Of a DNA stretch of 12,616 bases, positions 5,993-12,198 are shown piece after piece; the stretch's first letter is position 1, and every line of letters begins with the position of its first letter. The position numbers and the translations under genes are program-made. The stretch comes from an uncultured bacterium. GTDB lineage: Bacteria > Patescibacteriota > Saccharimonadia > Saccharimonadales > Saccharimonadaceae. The notes under the pieces were generated by a model. That model had not been told where the DNA came from, did not search any database, and worked only from the letters and a program-made list of their open reading frames with translations. Location of the stretch: assembly GCA_938045655.1 (NCBI GenBank), contig CALIMO010000082.1, forward strand, positions 1-12,616. Reading direction: 5' to 3'.

Positions 5993-6439
5993 TTAAGCTT
6001 CTTTGGCTTCTTCAGTTTTTTCTTTTTTAGCTTCAACTTTTTCTTCAGCTTTTGGAGCTTCAGGTAAAGTATTTACAGCTTCACGATCAAAAGCAACTTG
6101 CTTAAGACGAGCACTTTTACCGCTTCGGTCTCTCAAGAATGAAAGGTAATTTCGGCGAACTTTCGAACGGCGAACAATTTCAATCTTTTCAATTAACGGG
6201 CTATGAAGAAGGAAAGATTTCTCAACTCCAACACCGCTAGCAATTTTTCGAACAGTAATTCGAGAGGTATGTGATTTCTTGCGGTCAGTCCGAATAACTA
6301 CACCTTCGAAAATCTGGATTCGCTCTTTATTACCTTCTTTAATTTTTTGGTGAACGCGAACAGTATCGCCGCTTTTAATATCAAGAACGGCTTCTTTTTT
6401 CTGTGCGTCATTAACTTTTTTGATTAACTCAAAACTCAT
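5993..6439 (-). CDS. rplS: 50S ribosomal protein L19
   Basis: L19 sits at the 30S-50S interface. The sequence shows the full family core: KSGDTVRVHQKIKEGNKERIQ, FEGVVIRT, ITVRKIASGVGVEKSFLLHS, PLIEKIEIVRRSKVRRNYLSFLRDRSGKSARLKQ. The core ends near residue 118. About 30 further residues form a Glu/Lys/Ala-rich tail (KAEEKVEAKKEKTEEAKEA) that the usual L19 of about 115 residues lacks. I chose ATG 6439 (MSFELIKKV). A GTG at 6448 is in frame and would add three residues. A GTGAGTGGA stretch upstream is a poor ribosome site. It is a single-gene unit with its own promoter and terminator. Confidence 0.97.
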   Translation of the reverse strand: MSFELIKKVNDAQKKEAVLDIKSGDTVRVHQKIKEGNKERIQIFEGVVIRTDRKKSHTSRITVRKIASGVGVEKSFLLHSPLIEKIEIVRRSKVRRNYLSFLRDRSGKSARLKQVAFDREAVNTLPEAPKAEEKVEAKKEKTEEAKEA

Positions 6440-6482
6440 ATTTTCCACTCACTTTTAAATTTAATATATACAATCAAGATTC

Positions 6483-6511
6483 ATTATATCATACTTTTTA
6501 GTTTTTGTGAA
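6483..6511 (-). promoter_or_regulatory. Promoter of rplS
   Basis: TTCACA (6506-6511), 17 bp, TATAAT (6483-6488) with a TGA extension, on the minus strand. It gives a 5' UTR of about 37 nt. Confidence 0.65.
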
Positions 6512-6514
6512 GAG

Positions 6515-8143
6515 CTAAATTACACGATTTACTTCTTCAATAGTTGTATCACCACGCAGTGCCGAAATCACGCCCTGTTGTAAAAGGGTTAACAAGCCAT
6601 CTTTGCGAGCTTGAGCCTCAATAGCTTCAGCCGAAATTATACCTCTTTCCCCGCGCAAAAATGCTGCAATATTATCGTTCACAACCATCATTTCCATAAC
6701 CACAATTCGCCCCTTATAGCCGAACGGACTATCTTCTGAAGCTACTGGTTTCCAAAGTTTAAAATCTCCAGAAATATCTTGTGGAAGTTTTTCAGCTGGG
6801 ACACCCTCAAGAACGTTTCGAACCCATTTTTTAGTTGCTTCATCTGGGATATATTCTTTAGCATTTTTGTCAAGTTTTCGAACAAGTCGCTGAGCGATCA
6901 AAAGTCGAATTGCGCTCGAGAAAATTGGATTCATACCAATCATATCAATCATACGCGAAAAAGCCGCACTCGTTGAATTGGCATGAAAACTTGAAAGCAC
7001 CAAGTGGCCAGTAATTGAAGCCTGAATTGCAGTTTTCGCCGTGTCATTGTCACGAATCTCACCAACCATTACAACATCTGGATCAAGACGCAAAACAGAA
7101 CGTAATCCGTCAGCAAAACTAGCTCCATGTGTTGTATCAATCGGGATTTGTGAAATCCCACCAATACCATATTCAATTGGATCTTCAAGCGTAATAATCT
7201 TACGATCAAGCGTATTTAAGGCATTAAGCATAGAATAAAGAGTTGTTGATTTACCGGAACCAGTTGGACCAACCATTAAAACCATTCCACGCGGGTGCGA
7301 AATAATTTCATCAATTTCAGCTCGCTCTTTTGGCGCAATTCCAAGTAAATCAAGCTGAAGCATGCTTTCATCAAAGTTAAATAAACGCATCACCGCATCC
7401 ATTCCATACATTGTCGGCACAGTTTCAACACGCAAATTTAAAAGATGCGAAGTTCCATCACGATAAATATCCTTCTGCATATGGCCAGACTGGGAAGTTT
7501 TTGAAGCGCTCGACACTCCCGCTCGCGAAGAAAGTTCACCCATAATAACACGGTATCGATCTCGCCCAAGCTCAGCAACTGGGTGAAGCGCACCATCAAC
7601 ACGCATCCGGATTCGAATCGTCTGGCGTTGATTTTCGATATGAATATCACTCGCGCCGAGCCTATCTGCTTGATCAATCAGATAATCAAAAACCTGATCG
7701 GAAGCAACATTTGCCAAAGTTTGACTAACCTTCTCTAAAGTAGCACTATCACCCTCACCAGCAATTTCAATATCGTCATAAACAACCTTTTTCGGCGGAT
7801 CATAACGCCGCATAATATTCTTCCATGCGCTTTCAGAAACCAAGAAAAGCTCAAGAGTCTTGCCTTCATCTTGATATTTTTTACTCAATTTTTGAATAAC
7901 TGAGCGTGGAGTTAAGCTGGTGATCAAAACTCGCCAAGGCTTATTTTCATCAATATCACCAATTTGAAGTGGCGCCAAAAATGCCCGATACATCTGCTCA
8001 TTTGTGAAAAGATCTCTTGCGAGAGGAAAAATATCTTCGAAATCTCGTGTATCAAGATATGTTAGCCCAAGGATTCTAGCTCGTTGCTCGGTCGCTTCTT
8101 CTTCCTTTTGCCTACGCATTAGCTGAATTTTATTTTCTTCCAT
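6515..8143 (-). CDS. pilB: Type IV pilus assembly ATPase, PilB/GspE family
   Basis: This is the cytoplasmic hexameric ATPase that powers pilus extension. Of 542 residues, 1-130 form a poorly conserved N-terminal domain. The catalytic part follows: SDIHIE at 165-170, Walker A GPTGSGKS at 292-299, the Asp box TLEDPIEY at 318-325, Walker B RLDPDVVMVGEIRD at 352-365 and the His box TGHLVLSSFHAN at 378-389. QRLVRKL at 418-424 is the place where PilB and GspE usually carry a four-cysteine zinc motif, but here it continues DKNAKEY and has no cysteine. The spacing and motifs favour PilB/GspE over the retraction ATPase PilT, which is shorter. ATG 8143 lies 7 nt after TAAAAT, implying a leaderless mRNA. 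pilC and pilM homologues are not visible here. The intact pilin lies on the same strand beyond rplS. Confidence 0.93.
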   Translation of the reverse strand: MEENKIQLMRRQKEEEATEQRARILGLTYLDTRDFEDIFPLARDLFTNEQMYRAFLAPLQIGDIDENKPWRVLITSLTPRSVIQKLSKKYQDEGKTLELFLVSESAWKNIMRRYDPPKKVVYDDIEIAGEGDSATLEKVSQTLANVASDQVFDYLIDQADRLGASDIHIENQRQTIRIRMRVDGALHPVAELGRDRYRVIMGELSSRAGVSSASKTSQSGHMQKDIYRDGTSHLLNLRVETVPTMYGMDAVMRLFNFDESMLQLDLLGIAPKERAEIDEIISHPRGMVLMVGPTGSGKSTTLYSMLNALNTLDRKIITLEDPIEYGIGGISQIPIDTTHGASFADGLRSVLRLDPDVVMVGEIRDNDTAKTAIQASITGHLVLSSFHANSTSAAFSRMIDMIGMNPIFSSAIRLLIAQRLVRKLDKNAKEYIPDEATKKWVRNVLEGVPAEKLPQDISGDFKLWKPVASEDSPFGYKGRIVVMEMMVVNDNIAAFLRGERGIISAEAIEAQARKDGLLTLLQQGVISALRGDTTIEEVNRVI

Positions 8144-8150
8144 TAACTTA

Positions 8151-8179
8151 ATTTTACCACAAGCACTTTATTTTTTCAA
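8151..8179 (-). promoter_or_regulatory. Promoter of pilB
   Basis: TTGAAA (8174-8179), 17 bp, TAAAAT (8151-8156) with a TGG extension, on the minus strand. The -35 box lies inside the spacer of the divergent promoter for the gene at 8239. Confidence 0.7.
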
Positions 8180-8186
8180 TCAAAAA

Positions 8187-8195
8187 TGCTAAAAT
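8187..8195 (+). promoter_or_regulatory. Extended -10 promoter of the small gene at 8239
   Basis: TGCTAAAAT is an extended -10 element with only a poor -35 match. It leaves a UTR of about 37 nt with a small CGCT/AGCG hairpin and the GAGG ribosome site. Confidence 0.5.
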
Positions 8196-8238
8196 ATTCT
8201 CATCGCTTCAAGCGAAATATTTAGAATGAGGTAAAAAA

Positions 8239-8580
8239 ATGCGCCTTAAAGAAACAATCGAGCAAGCTATTTTCGAAAGTTGTCCAGAAGTAGAAAAAGA
8301 GACAAATATCCCGTTAAAAAACCGATGGAACATTTCTCTAAAAATCAAAGACTCTTTTCGCGCAGAAATTGGCATACTTTCAGAATATTCTGCTTTTGTT
8401 CAAGTTGAAGAACTGGAAACTGACAACAAAAACTCATCGTTGGTAATTTTTAAAAAAGTACCTCTCGAAGACGAGTATACTTTCGAAATAATAAATACCG
8501 ATGGAGTTTCACTAGAGCTCACAAAATACACCTATGAAATCCTCGGTCGTACATTATCAAAACTTAAACGCCATAAATAA
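8239..8580 (+). CDS. Hypothetical protein, 113 residues
   Basis: I do not recognise a family. It is a soluble, charged protein without signal peptide or membrane helix and with one cysteine (C15). The middle part (residues 30-87) alternates hydrophobic and charged residues, for example WNISLKIKDSFRAEIGIL and SLVIFKKVPLEDEYTFEII, which suggests a beta-rich fold. The end (residues 92-113) looks helical and basic. ATG 8239 follows a GAGG site about eight bases upstream. It has its own promoter, divergent from pilB, and its own terminator, so it looks like a real single-gene unit. The divergent arrangement with pilB may indicate shared regulation, but no pilus link can be seen in the protein. Confidence 0.8.
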   Translation: MRLKETIEQAIFESCPEVEKETNIPLKNRWNISLKIKDSFRAEIGILSEYSAFVQVEELETDNKNSSLVIFKKVPLEDEYTFEIINTDGVSLELTKYTYEILGRTLSKLKRHK

Positions 8581-8595
8581 AAAGCGTTAAAATTC

Positions 8596-8615
8596 GAGCC
8601 TTTGGGCTCTTTTTA
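8596..8615 (+). terminator. Rho-independent terminator
   Basis: GAGCC and GGCTC pair around a TTTG loop, followed by T5, just after the stop of the 113-residue gene. Confidence 0.85.
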
Positions 8616-8629
8616 TTTTTTAAAAAATC

Positions 8630-8638
8630 TGCTAAAAT
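8630..8638 (+). promoter_or_regulatory. Extended -10 promoter of the RNA methyltransferase gene
   Basis: TGCTAAAAT ends 8 nt before the ATG at 8647. There is no clear -35 box, because the region upstream is the T-rich tail of the preceding terminator. The mRNA would be leaderless. Confidence 0.55.
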
Positions 8639-8646
8639 AGAAGATA

Positions 8647-9204
8647 ATGAAAAATCCTAACTCTTTCGAAAATCAAAACCGTGCACAAAATCGTGAAATT
8701 ATTGTTTTAGCGCACAATATTCGCTCAACTCATAACATTGGCGCAATCTTACGCACTAGTGAAGGCTTTGGAGTTTCAAAAATTATCTTCAGCGGATATT
8801 CACCCTTCCCAATTTTAAAGGACGAAGATTTTCAAAAAACTGGCCGTTTGCCACATATTGCACAAAAAATTAATTCACAAATTCATAAAACCGCGCTTGG
8901 GGCTGAAAAAATTGTTCCAGCTGAAATTTCTAAAGATATTTTTAAAACGATTCAAAATCTAAAAAGTCAAGGTTTCGAAATCTTTGCGCTAGAACAAAGC
9001 AAAAAATCAATTTTCTTAAAAGATTTTGTAGCCGATAAAAATGCCAAAATTGCCCTGCTTTTGGGAGAAGAAGTTGAAGGAATTTCGAAAGAACTGCTCG
9101 ATTTATGCGATAAAACTCTTGAAATTCCAATGTTTGGCCAAAAAGAAAGTTTCAATGTTTCAGTTGCAACCGGAATAGCCCTTTATAAAATTGCTTGCGA
9201 ATAG
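8647..9204 (+). CDS. TrmH/SpoU-family RNA 2'-O-methyltransferase
   Basis: SPOUT-fold enzymes of this family methylate ribose 2'-OH groups of tRNA or rRNA using S-adenosylmethionine. The 185 residues show motif 1 (NIRSTHNIGAILRTSEGFGV, 24-43), motif 2 (LLLGEEVEGIS, 137-147) and motif 3 (IPMFGQKESFNVSVATGIAL, 160-179). Motif 3 forms part of the trefoil knot that binds the cofactor. There is no added N-terminal RNA-binding domain, so it is a minimal SPOUT protein. The substrate cannot be decided; TrmL, TrmH or an rRNA enzyme are all possible. It has its own -10 box and a leaderless start. Its TAG stop ends at 9204, directly abutting the stop of the convergent NUDIX gene with no room for a terminator. 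Confidence 0.92.
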   Translation: MKNPNSFENQNRAQNREIIVLAHNIRSTHNIGAILRTSEGFGVSKIIFSGYSPFPILKDEDFQKTGRLPHIAQKINSQIHKTALGAEKIVPAEISKDIFKTIQNLKSQGFEIFALEQSKKSIFLKDFVADKNAKIALLLGEEVEGISKELLDLCDKTLEIPMFGQKESFNVSVATGIALYKIACE

Positions 9205-9741
9205 TTATTTTTCAATTTTTGCTCGGGCTTTTTCAAGAATTTTTAATGTAACTTCCGGCGAATCTGTAAAATCTTCAGGATGCTCTTCAACCATTTTTCG
9301 AAATTCTTTAAAATTCACTAGCTTAATTTCGGCAACTTCATCGTGCGCAATCGCTAGCTCTTCAAGATTAAAATTCGTTTTTGCAGCAAAAACTTGCATA
9401 AAACGCCGCTTATTTTCTTTAGTATGAATAAAAACCTTTTCAACTTTAATAAAATCTTGAAACCGCAAGTTCAAACCAATTTCTTCAATAGTTTCACGAT
9501 GAATCGCATCCAGATAACTTTCACCAATCTGAACATGACCAGCCGCCGCCGAATTTTGCCATTTTCCAGCAAATGTAGCCTTCGAAAAAGATCGCCGCTG
9601 AATTAAAAAATCACCATCTAAATTAAATAAAATTAACGAAACCGTTCGATAAATTCTCCCCGTAGTTTTATCAAATTCAGCCTTATTAATTTCGTCAATA
9701 ATTTTATCATTTTCATCAACAATCGGTAAAATTTCTTTCAT
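9205..9741 (-). CDS. NUDIX hydrolase
   Basis: NUDIX enzymes hydrolyse a nucleoside diphosphate linked to another moiety, or related pyrophosphates. The 178 residues contain a complete Nudix box at 68-90: G68, E74, R82-E83, E86-E87 and G89, matching GX5EX7REUXEEXGU. Ahead of it, FLIQRRSFSKATFAGKWQNS resembles the subgroup related to isopentenyl-diphosphate isomerase, but that enzyme's catalytic Cys is replaced (SAAAGH), so a hydrolase is likelier. The substrate is unknown. ATG 9741 directly follows the TAG stop of the Mur ligase gene, and a GAGG in the end of that gene can serve as ribosome site, so the two are probably translationally coupled. Confidence 0.92.
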   Translation of the reverse strand: MKEILPIVDENDKIIDEINKAEFDKTTGRIYRTVSLILFNLDGDFLIQRRSFSKATFAGKWQNSAAAGHVQIGESYLDAIHRETIEEIGLNLRFQDFIKVEKVFIHTKENKRRFMQVFAAKTNFNLEELAIAHDEVAEIKLVNFKEFRKMVEEHPEDFTDSPEVTLKILEKARAKIEK

Positions 9742-11049
9742 CTAAACCTCGTCTTCAGCAACTTCTGTGAAACTACTAAAAAAGTCATCTTTGGTTTTTT
9801 TCCATTTTTCGTCCTGACGAACCAACCATTTTTCATCATCTTTATTTAAGAGTAGGATTTTTGTAGCCTCCTCAAGATAAATTTCACCTTGAGAGCCTTT
9901 AAGTAGAACTAAAGCGCCTCGCTCCATAATCTTATGAACAAAAGTTCCCGCATCAATTGCATTTTTTGCTTCATAAACCTGACAGCCTCGCAATCTTGCA
10001 GCCGGAGCAAGAAACTTATTTGCATACTCGCCAACAGTAACCACCCAGGAAAGAGAAATCCCGTCAAGCATTTCACCTATTTTGTGATGTTCGAAAGCAG
10101 AAGCTTCACCAAGCTCATTCATACTTCCAATAACTGCAATCTTCGAAGGTGCATAGAGAGAATAGAGTGTTTGAATCGCGGCTTCTAATGCAGCCGGACT
10201 CGAATTATAAGTATCGTCAATTAAAACAGAGTCTTTAACGCCTTGCATAAAATTCATTCTACCGGGAACTGGTTTCAAACTTGCCAAACCACCTACAATT
10301 TCTTGTGGGTTCAAGCCAAGCTTAATAGAGACCGCTACTGCACTAGTAATTGGCCTGAGAGAATGCTCGCCAAAAACTTTTGCTCGAACATTAATTTCAC
10401 CATATTCTGGAGTTTGAATTTTACCACTAAAGCCATCGAGCAAAGAGAAATTATTAGCTATAAAATTATAGTTAGCTCCACCAACCGAGCTATAAGTTGC
10501 AATATTCGAATTTAGAACATATTTAAAAAAATCTGGCGAAATATCATCTTGATTTAAAATTGCCATTTTAGCAAAACTCGCAGTTTCAAGCTCTTCTTGC
10601 GCAACAGCATCAATACTCCCAAAAAACTCCATATGCTCAGGGGTGACAGAGGTAATTACTGCAATATTTGGAGCAAGATATTTACTAAACTGCTCAATAT
10701 CACCGGGGTGGTCAGTTCCAAGTTCTTGAATGATAATTTGTGGCTCTTGATCACTTGGTGATTTAATTCGCTTTCTTGCAGCTTTAAAAACTCTATGCCA
10801 TTCCCAAAAATTACGAGGATTTCCGGGAAAATTTATTCCCAAAATCGCCAAAGGGGCACTCAAATGTGTATTGTGGTTCCCCTCATGCAATCGTACACGA
10901 TATTTCTGGCTCAAGATAGTTGCAATCGCAAGTTTTGTACTAGTTTTTCCAACAGAACCAGCAACCGTAATCAATTTAATGTCTGGGTGAGTTTCGAAAT
11001 ATTTTCGAACATATTTTTCAAGTTTTCTCTGAATTCCTTTTTTAAACAT
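9742..11049 (-). CDS. Mur ligase family protein, MurF-like, without the N-terminal domain
   Basis: MurF joins D-Ala-D-Ala to the UDP-MurNAc-tripeptide in the cytoplasm. The 435 residues from ATG 11049 show a P-loop (AGSVGKTSTK, about 30-39), HEGNHNTHLSAPLAIL (about 55-70), the E of QELGTDHPGDI, the H of TSVTPEHMEFFGS, GEHSLRPITSAVAV, LKPVPGRM, LIDDTYNSSPAALEAA and GSMNELGE, then LLKGS. These match the central ATPase and C-terminal domains of MurF better than MurE. The P-loop begins only about 30 residues in, whereas MurF normally has about 90 to 100 residues of UDP-binding domain before it, so that domain is missing. An in-frame ATG at 11061 exists, but it overlaps the TATAAT at 11060-11065, so 11049 is preferred. 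A polar tail of about 30 residues ends the protein. It is followed directly by the NUDIX gene. Another Mur-type ligase activity is possible. Confidence 0.85.
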   Translation of the reverse strand: MFKKGIQRKLEKYVRKYFETHPDIKLITVAGSVGKTSTKLAIATILSQKYRVRLHEGNHNTHLSAPLAILGINFPGNPRNFWEWHRVFKAARKRIKSPSDQEPQIIIQELGTDHPGDIEQFSKYLAPNIAVITSVTPEHMEFFGSIDAVAQEELETASFAKMAILNQDDISPDFFKYVLNSNIATYSSVGGANYNFIANNFSLLDGFSGKIQTPEYGEINVRAKVFGEHSLRPITSAVAVSIKLGLNPQEIVGGLASLKPVPGRMNFMQGVKDSVLIDDTYNSSPAALEAAIQTLYSLYAPSKIAVIGSMNELGEASAFEHHKIGEMLDGISLSWVVTVGEYANKFLAPAARLRGCQVYEAKNAIDAGTFVHKIMERGALVLLKGSQGEIYLEEATKILLLNKDDEKWLVRQDEKWKKTKDDFFSSFTEVAEDEV

Positions 11050-11059
11050 AATCTTATTC

Positions 11060-11088
11060 ATTATAATATAAAATCACCACTTTTTCAA
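11060..11088 (-). promoter_or_regulatory. Promoter of the murF-like/NUDIX operon
   Basis: TTGAAA (11083-11088), 17 bp, TATAAT (11060-11065) on the minus strand. Transcription would begin near 11053, so the ATG at 11061 would not be on the mRNA and the ATG at 11049 would be. The -35 box lies inside the terminator-like hairpin at 11071-11098. Confidence 0.7.
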
Positions 11089-11098
11089 GCAGTGATTT
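11071..11098 (-). terminator. Terminator-like hairpin just upstream of the murF-like gene
   Basis: On the minus strand AAATCAC and GTGATTT pair, with a CTT/AAG inner stem and a GAAA loop, followed by a T-rich run (TTTTATATT). It can end the small RNA starting at 11233 or act as an attenuator for the downstream gene. Confidence 0.55.
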
Positions 11099-11233
11099 AT
11101 TTGTTGATGTGTAGATTTCCCGGTAAAACAAATGGCCCATCTAATCAGATGAGCCATTTTTGTTATTTATTTTTATTTATAAGTGTTATTTAGGGGAGAA
11201 AACAAACATCGCCCTTGATAACACATCAACTAT
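11071..11233 (-). ncRNA. Candidate structured small RNA or leader of the murF-like operon
   Basis: A perfect promoter starts a minus-strand transcript near 11233 with no convincing ORF. The 5' end GTTGATGTGT (11230-11221) is the exact complement of ACACATCAAC (11112-11103), closing the RNA. Inside, GTGTTAT pairs with ATAACAC, extended by AGGG with CCCT, as a first arm (11224-11183). AATGGC plus CATCT pair with AGATG plus GCCATT as a second arm (11158-11131, 4-nt loop, one C-A mismatch). This gives a three-way junction followed by the terminator-like hairpin at 11098-11071. A 27-codon ATG frame starting at 11157 overlaps the second arm and looks fortuitous. It could be a free small RNA or a cis-acting sensor for the ligase gene. 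I could not match it to a known riboswitch. Confidence 0.6.
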
Positions 11234-11239
11234 AATAAA

Positions 11240-11268
11240 ATTATAGCAAAACGTTTAAGCTTTGTCAA
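11240..11268 (-). promoter_or_regulatory. Perfect consensus promoter of the candidate small RNA
   Basis: On the minus strand TTGACA (11263-11268), exactly 17 bp, TATAAT (11240-11245), with a TGC extension before the -10 box. It lies directly behind the histidine phosphatase stop codon. Confidence 0.85.
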
Positions 11269-11271
11269 TAA

Positions 11272-12084
11272 CTATTTTAAAAAAGGTTTATTTTCACTAA
11301 CTTGAGTTAATAATTCATCATTCGAAAAATCTCGGCGAATATCAAATTCTTCCCAATCTCCATATTTTCCGTCTGCTTCGCCTAAGTTCAAAACCCTCCG
11401 CCAAGCAAAATTTTCACGAACATCACTCGCATTCATTGGATTGATTCTTGAATACTCAATTGCCCCCAAATTTGGTACATCGTAAATATCTCGTATTCGA
11501 TTATCATTCCACTGTTCAGGCAAAAATCCTTCAATTAAATAACAAGCAGATTGAATCAACTGTTTATGAGAAACAATCAAAACATTCTGGTTCGATTCCT
11601 CCCTCTTTAAACGCTCACAAAAACTTCGAAAACGCAAATAAACATCAAAAATACTCTCACCACCATCAAGCCGCATAAAAAATGGATCATTATAAAGGTA
11701 TCTCATTGTAATTGGAAAATTATCAACTCGCTCATTCATATCTACGCGACCAAAAATTCCCCAGTTTCGTTCTGAGAGTAAGTCATCAATCTTCCAGAAA
11801 TGGCAATTTTCTCCACTTAAAATTGCAGCAGTTTCTCTTGCTCGGATAAAAGGTGAGGTATATTTCGAATCAAAAAAATCCAAACTTCCATAAATTTTCG
11901 AAAGTTCTCTCCTTGCTCTATCAGCCTGCTCTTTTCCTTCCGGCGAGAGCCGCTGTCGCCAGTCTGCACGCGCCTCAACCTTTTTTTCTAGATTAATTTT
12001 TTGCCCGAGCTTTTGCGCATGCTGAACAATGTTAGCCTCACTTTGCCCGTGCCGAATCATCACTAGTCGCAGCGGATTTGCCAT
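11272..12084 (-). CDS. Histidine phosphatase family protein (phosphoglycerate-mutase-like)
   Basis: These enzymes transfer a phosphate through a phosphohistidine. The 270 residues carry the RHG signature at 11-13 (MIRHGQSEAN, H12 the nucleophile), IRARETAAIL at 80-89, the acid-base E105 in LSERNWG, DGGES at 140-144 and the second histidine H173 in VSHKQL. The substrate is not evident. Residues 180-270, with DIYDVPNLGAIEYSR and a charged tail, are longer than in minimal cofactor-dependent mutases, so a phosphatase acting on a sugar, nucleotide or protein substrate is at least as likely as glycolytic mutase. ATG 12084 has an AAAGGA ribosome site six bases upstream. It is divergent from the alpha/beta hydrolase gene. 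No clear terminator of its own is seen before the promoter of the small RNA. Confidence 0.9.
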   Translation of the reverse strand: MANPLRLVMIRHGQSEANIVQHAQKLGQKINLEKKVEARADWRQRLSPEGKEQADRARRELSKIYGSLDFFDSKYTSPFIRARETAAILSGENCHFWKIDDLLSERNWGIFGRVDMNERVDNFPITMRYLYNDPFFMRLDGGESIFDVYLRFRSFCERLKREESNQNVLIVSHKQLIQSACYLIEGFLPEQWNDNRIRDIYDVPNLGAIEYSRINPMNASDVRENFAWRRVLNLGEADGKYGDWEEFDIRRDFSNDELLTQVSENKPFLK

Positions 12085-12127
12085 TTTTTCCTTTCTTTTT
12101 ATTTAAAAATTCTTAAGCTTTAAATAT

Positions 12128-12136
12128 ATTATATCA
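12128..12136 (-). promoter_or_regulatory. Extended -10 promoter of the histidine phosphatase gene
   Basis: TGATATAAT on the minus strand is a strong extended -10 element. The -35 region 17 bp upstream (TTTCGA) is a poor match. The UTR is about 36 nt with a ribosome site. Confidence 0.55.
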
Positions 12137-12163
12137 CAACTTATGCTTTTTCGAAAGTGCATT

Positions 12164-12192
12164 TTGTAAATAGGCCTCAAAAATGGTATAAT
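12164..12192 (+). promoter_or_regulatory. Promoter of the alpha/beta hydrolase gene
   Basis: TTGTAA (12164-12169), 17 bp, TATAAT (12187-12192) with a TGG extension. The -10 ends 6 nt before the ATG at 12199, so the mRNA is leaderless. Confidence 0.65.
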
Positions 12193-12198
12193 TATAAA

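Noticed and set aside
11074..11157. A 27-codon ATG frame on the minus strand within the second candidate RNA
   Set aside because: It overlaps the stem of the second arm and the terminator hairpin, has no ribosome site and no recognisable sequence.
1164..12084. Possible non-standard genetic code, because none of the 12 visible stop codons is TGA
   Set aside because: No gene contains an in-frame TGA, Gly and Trp are encoded normally, and 12 stops in AT-rich DNA are too few to infer reassignment.
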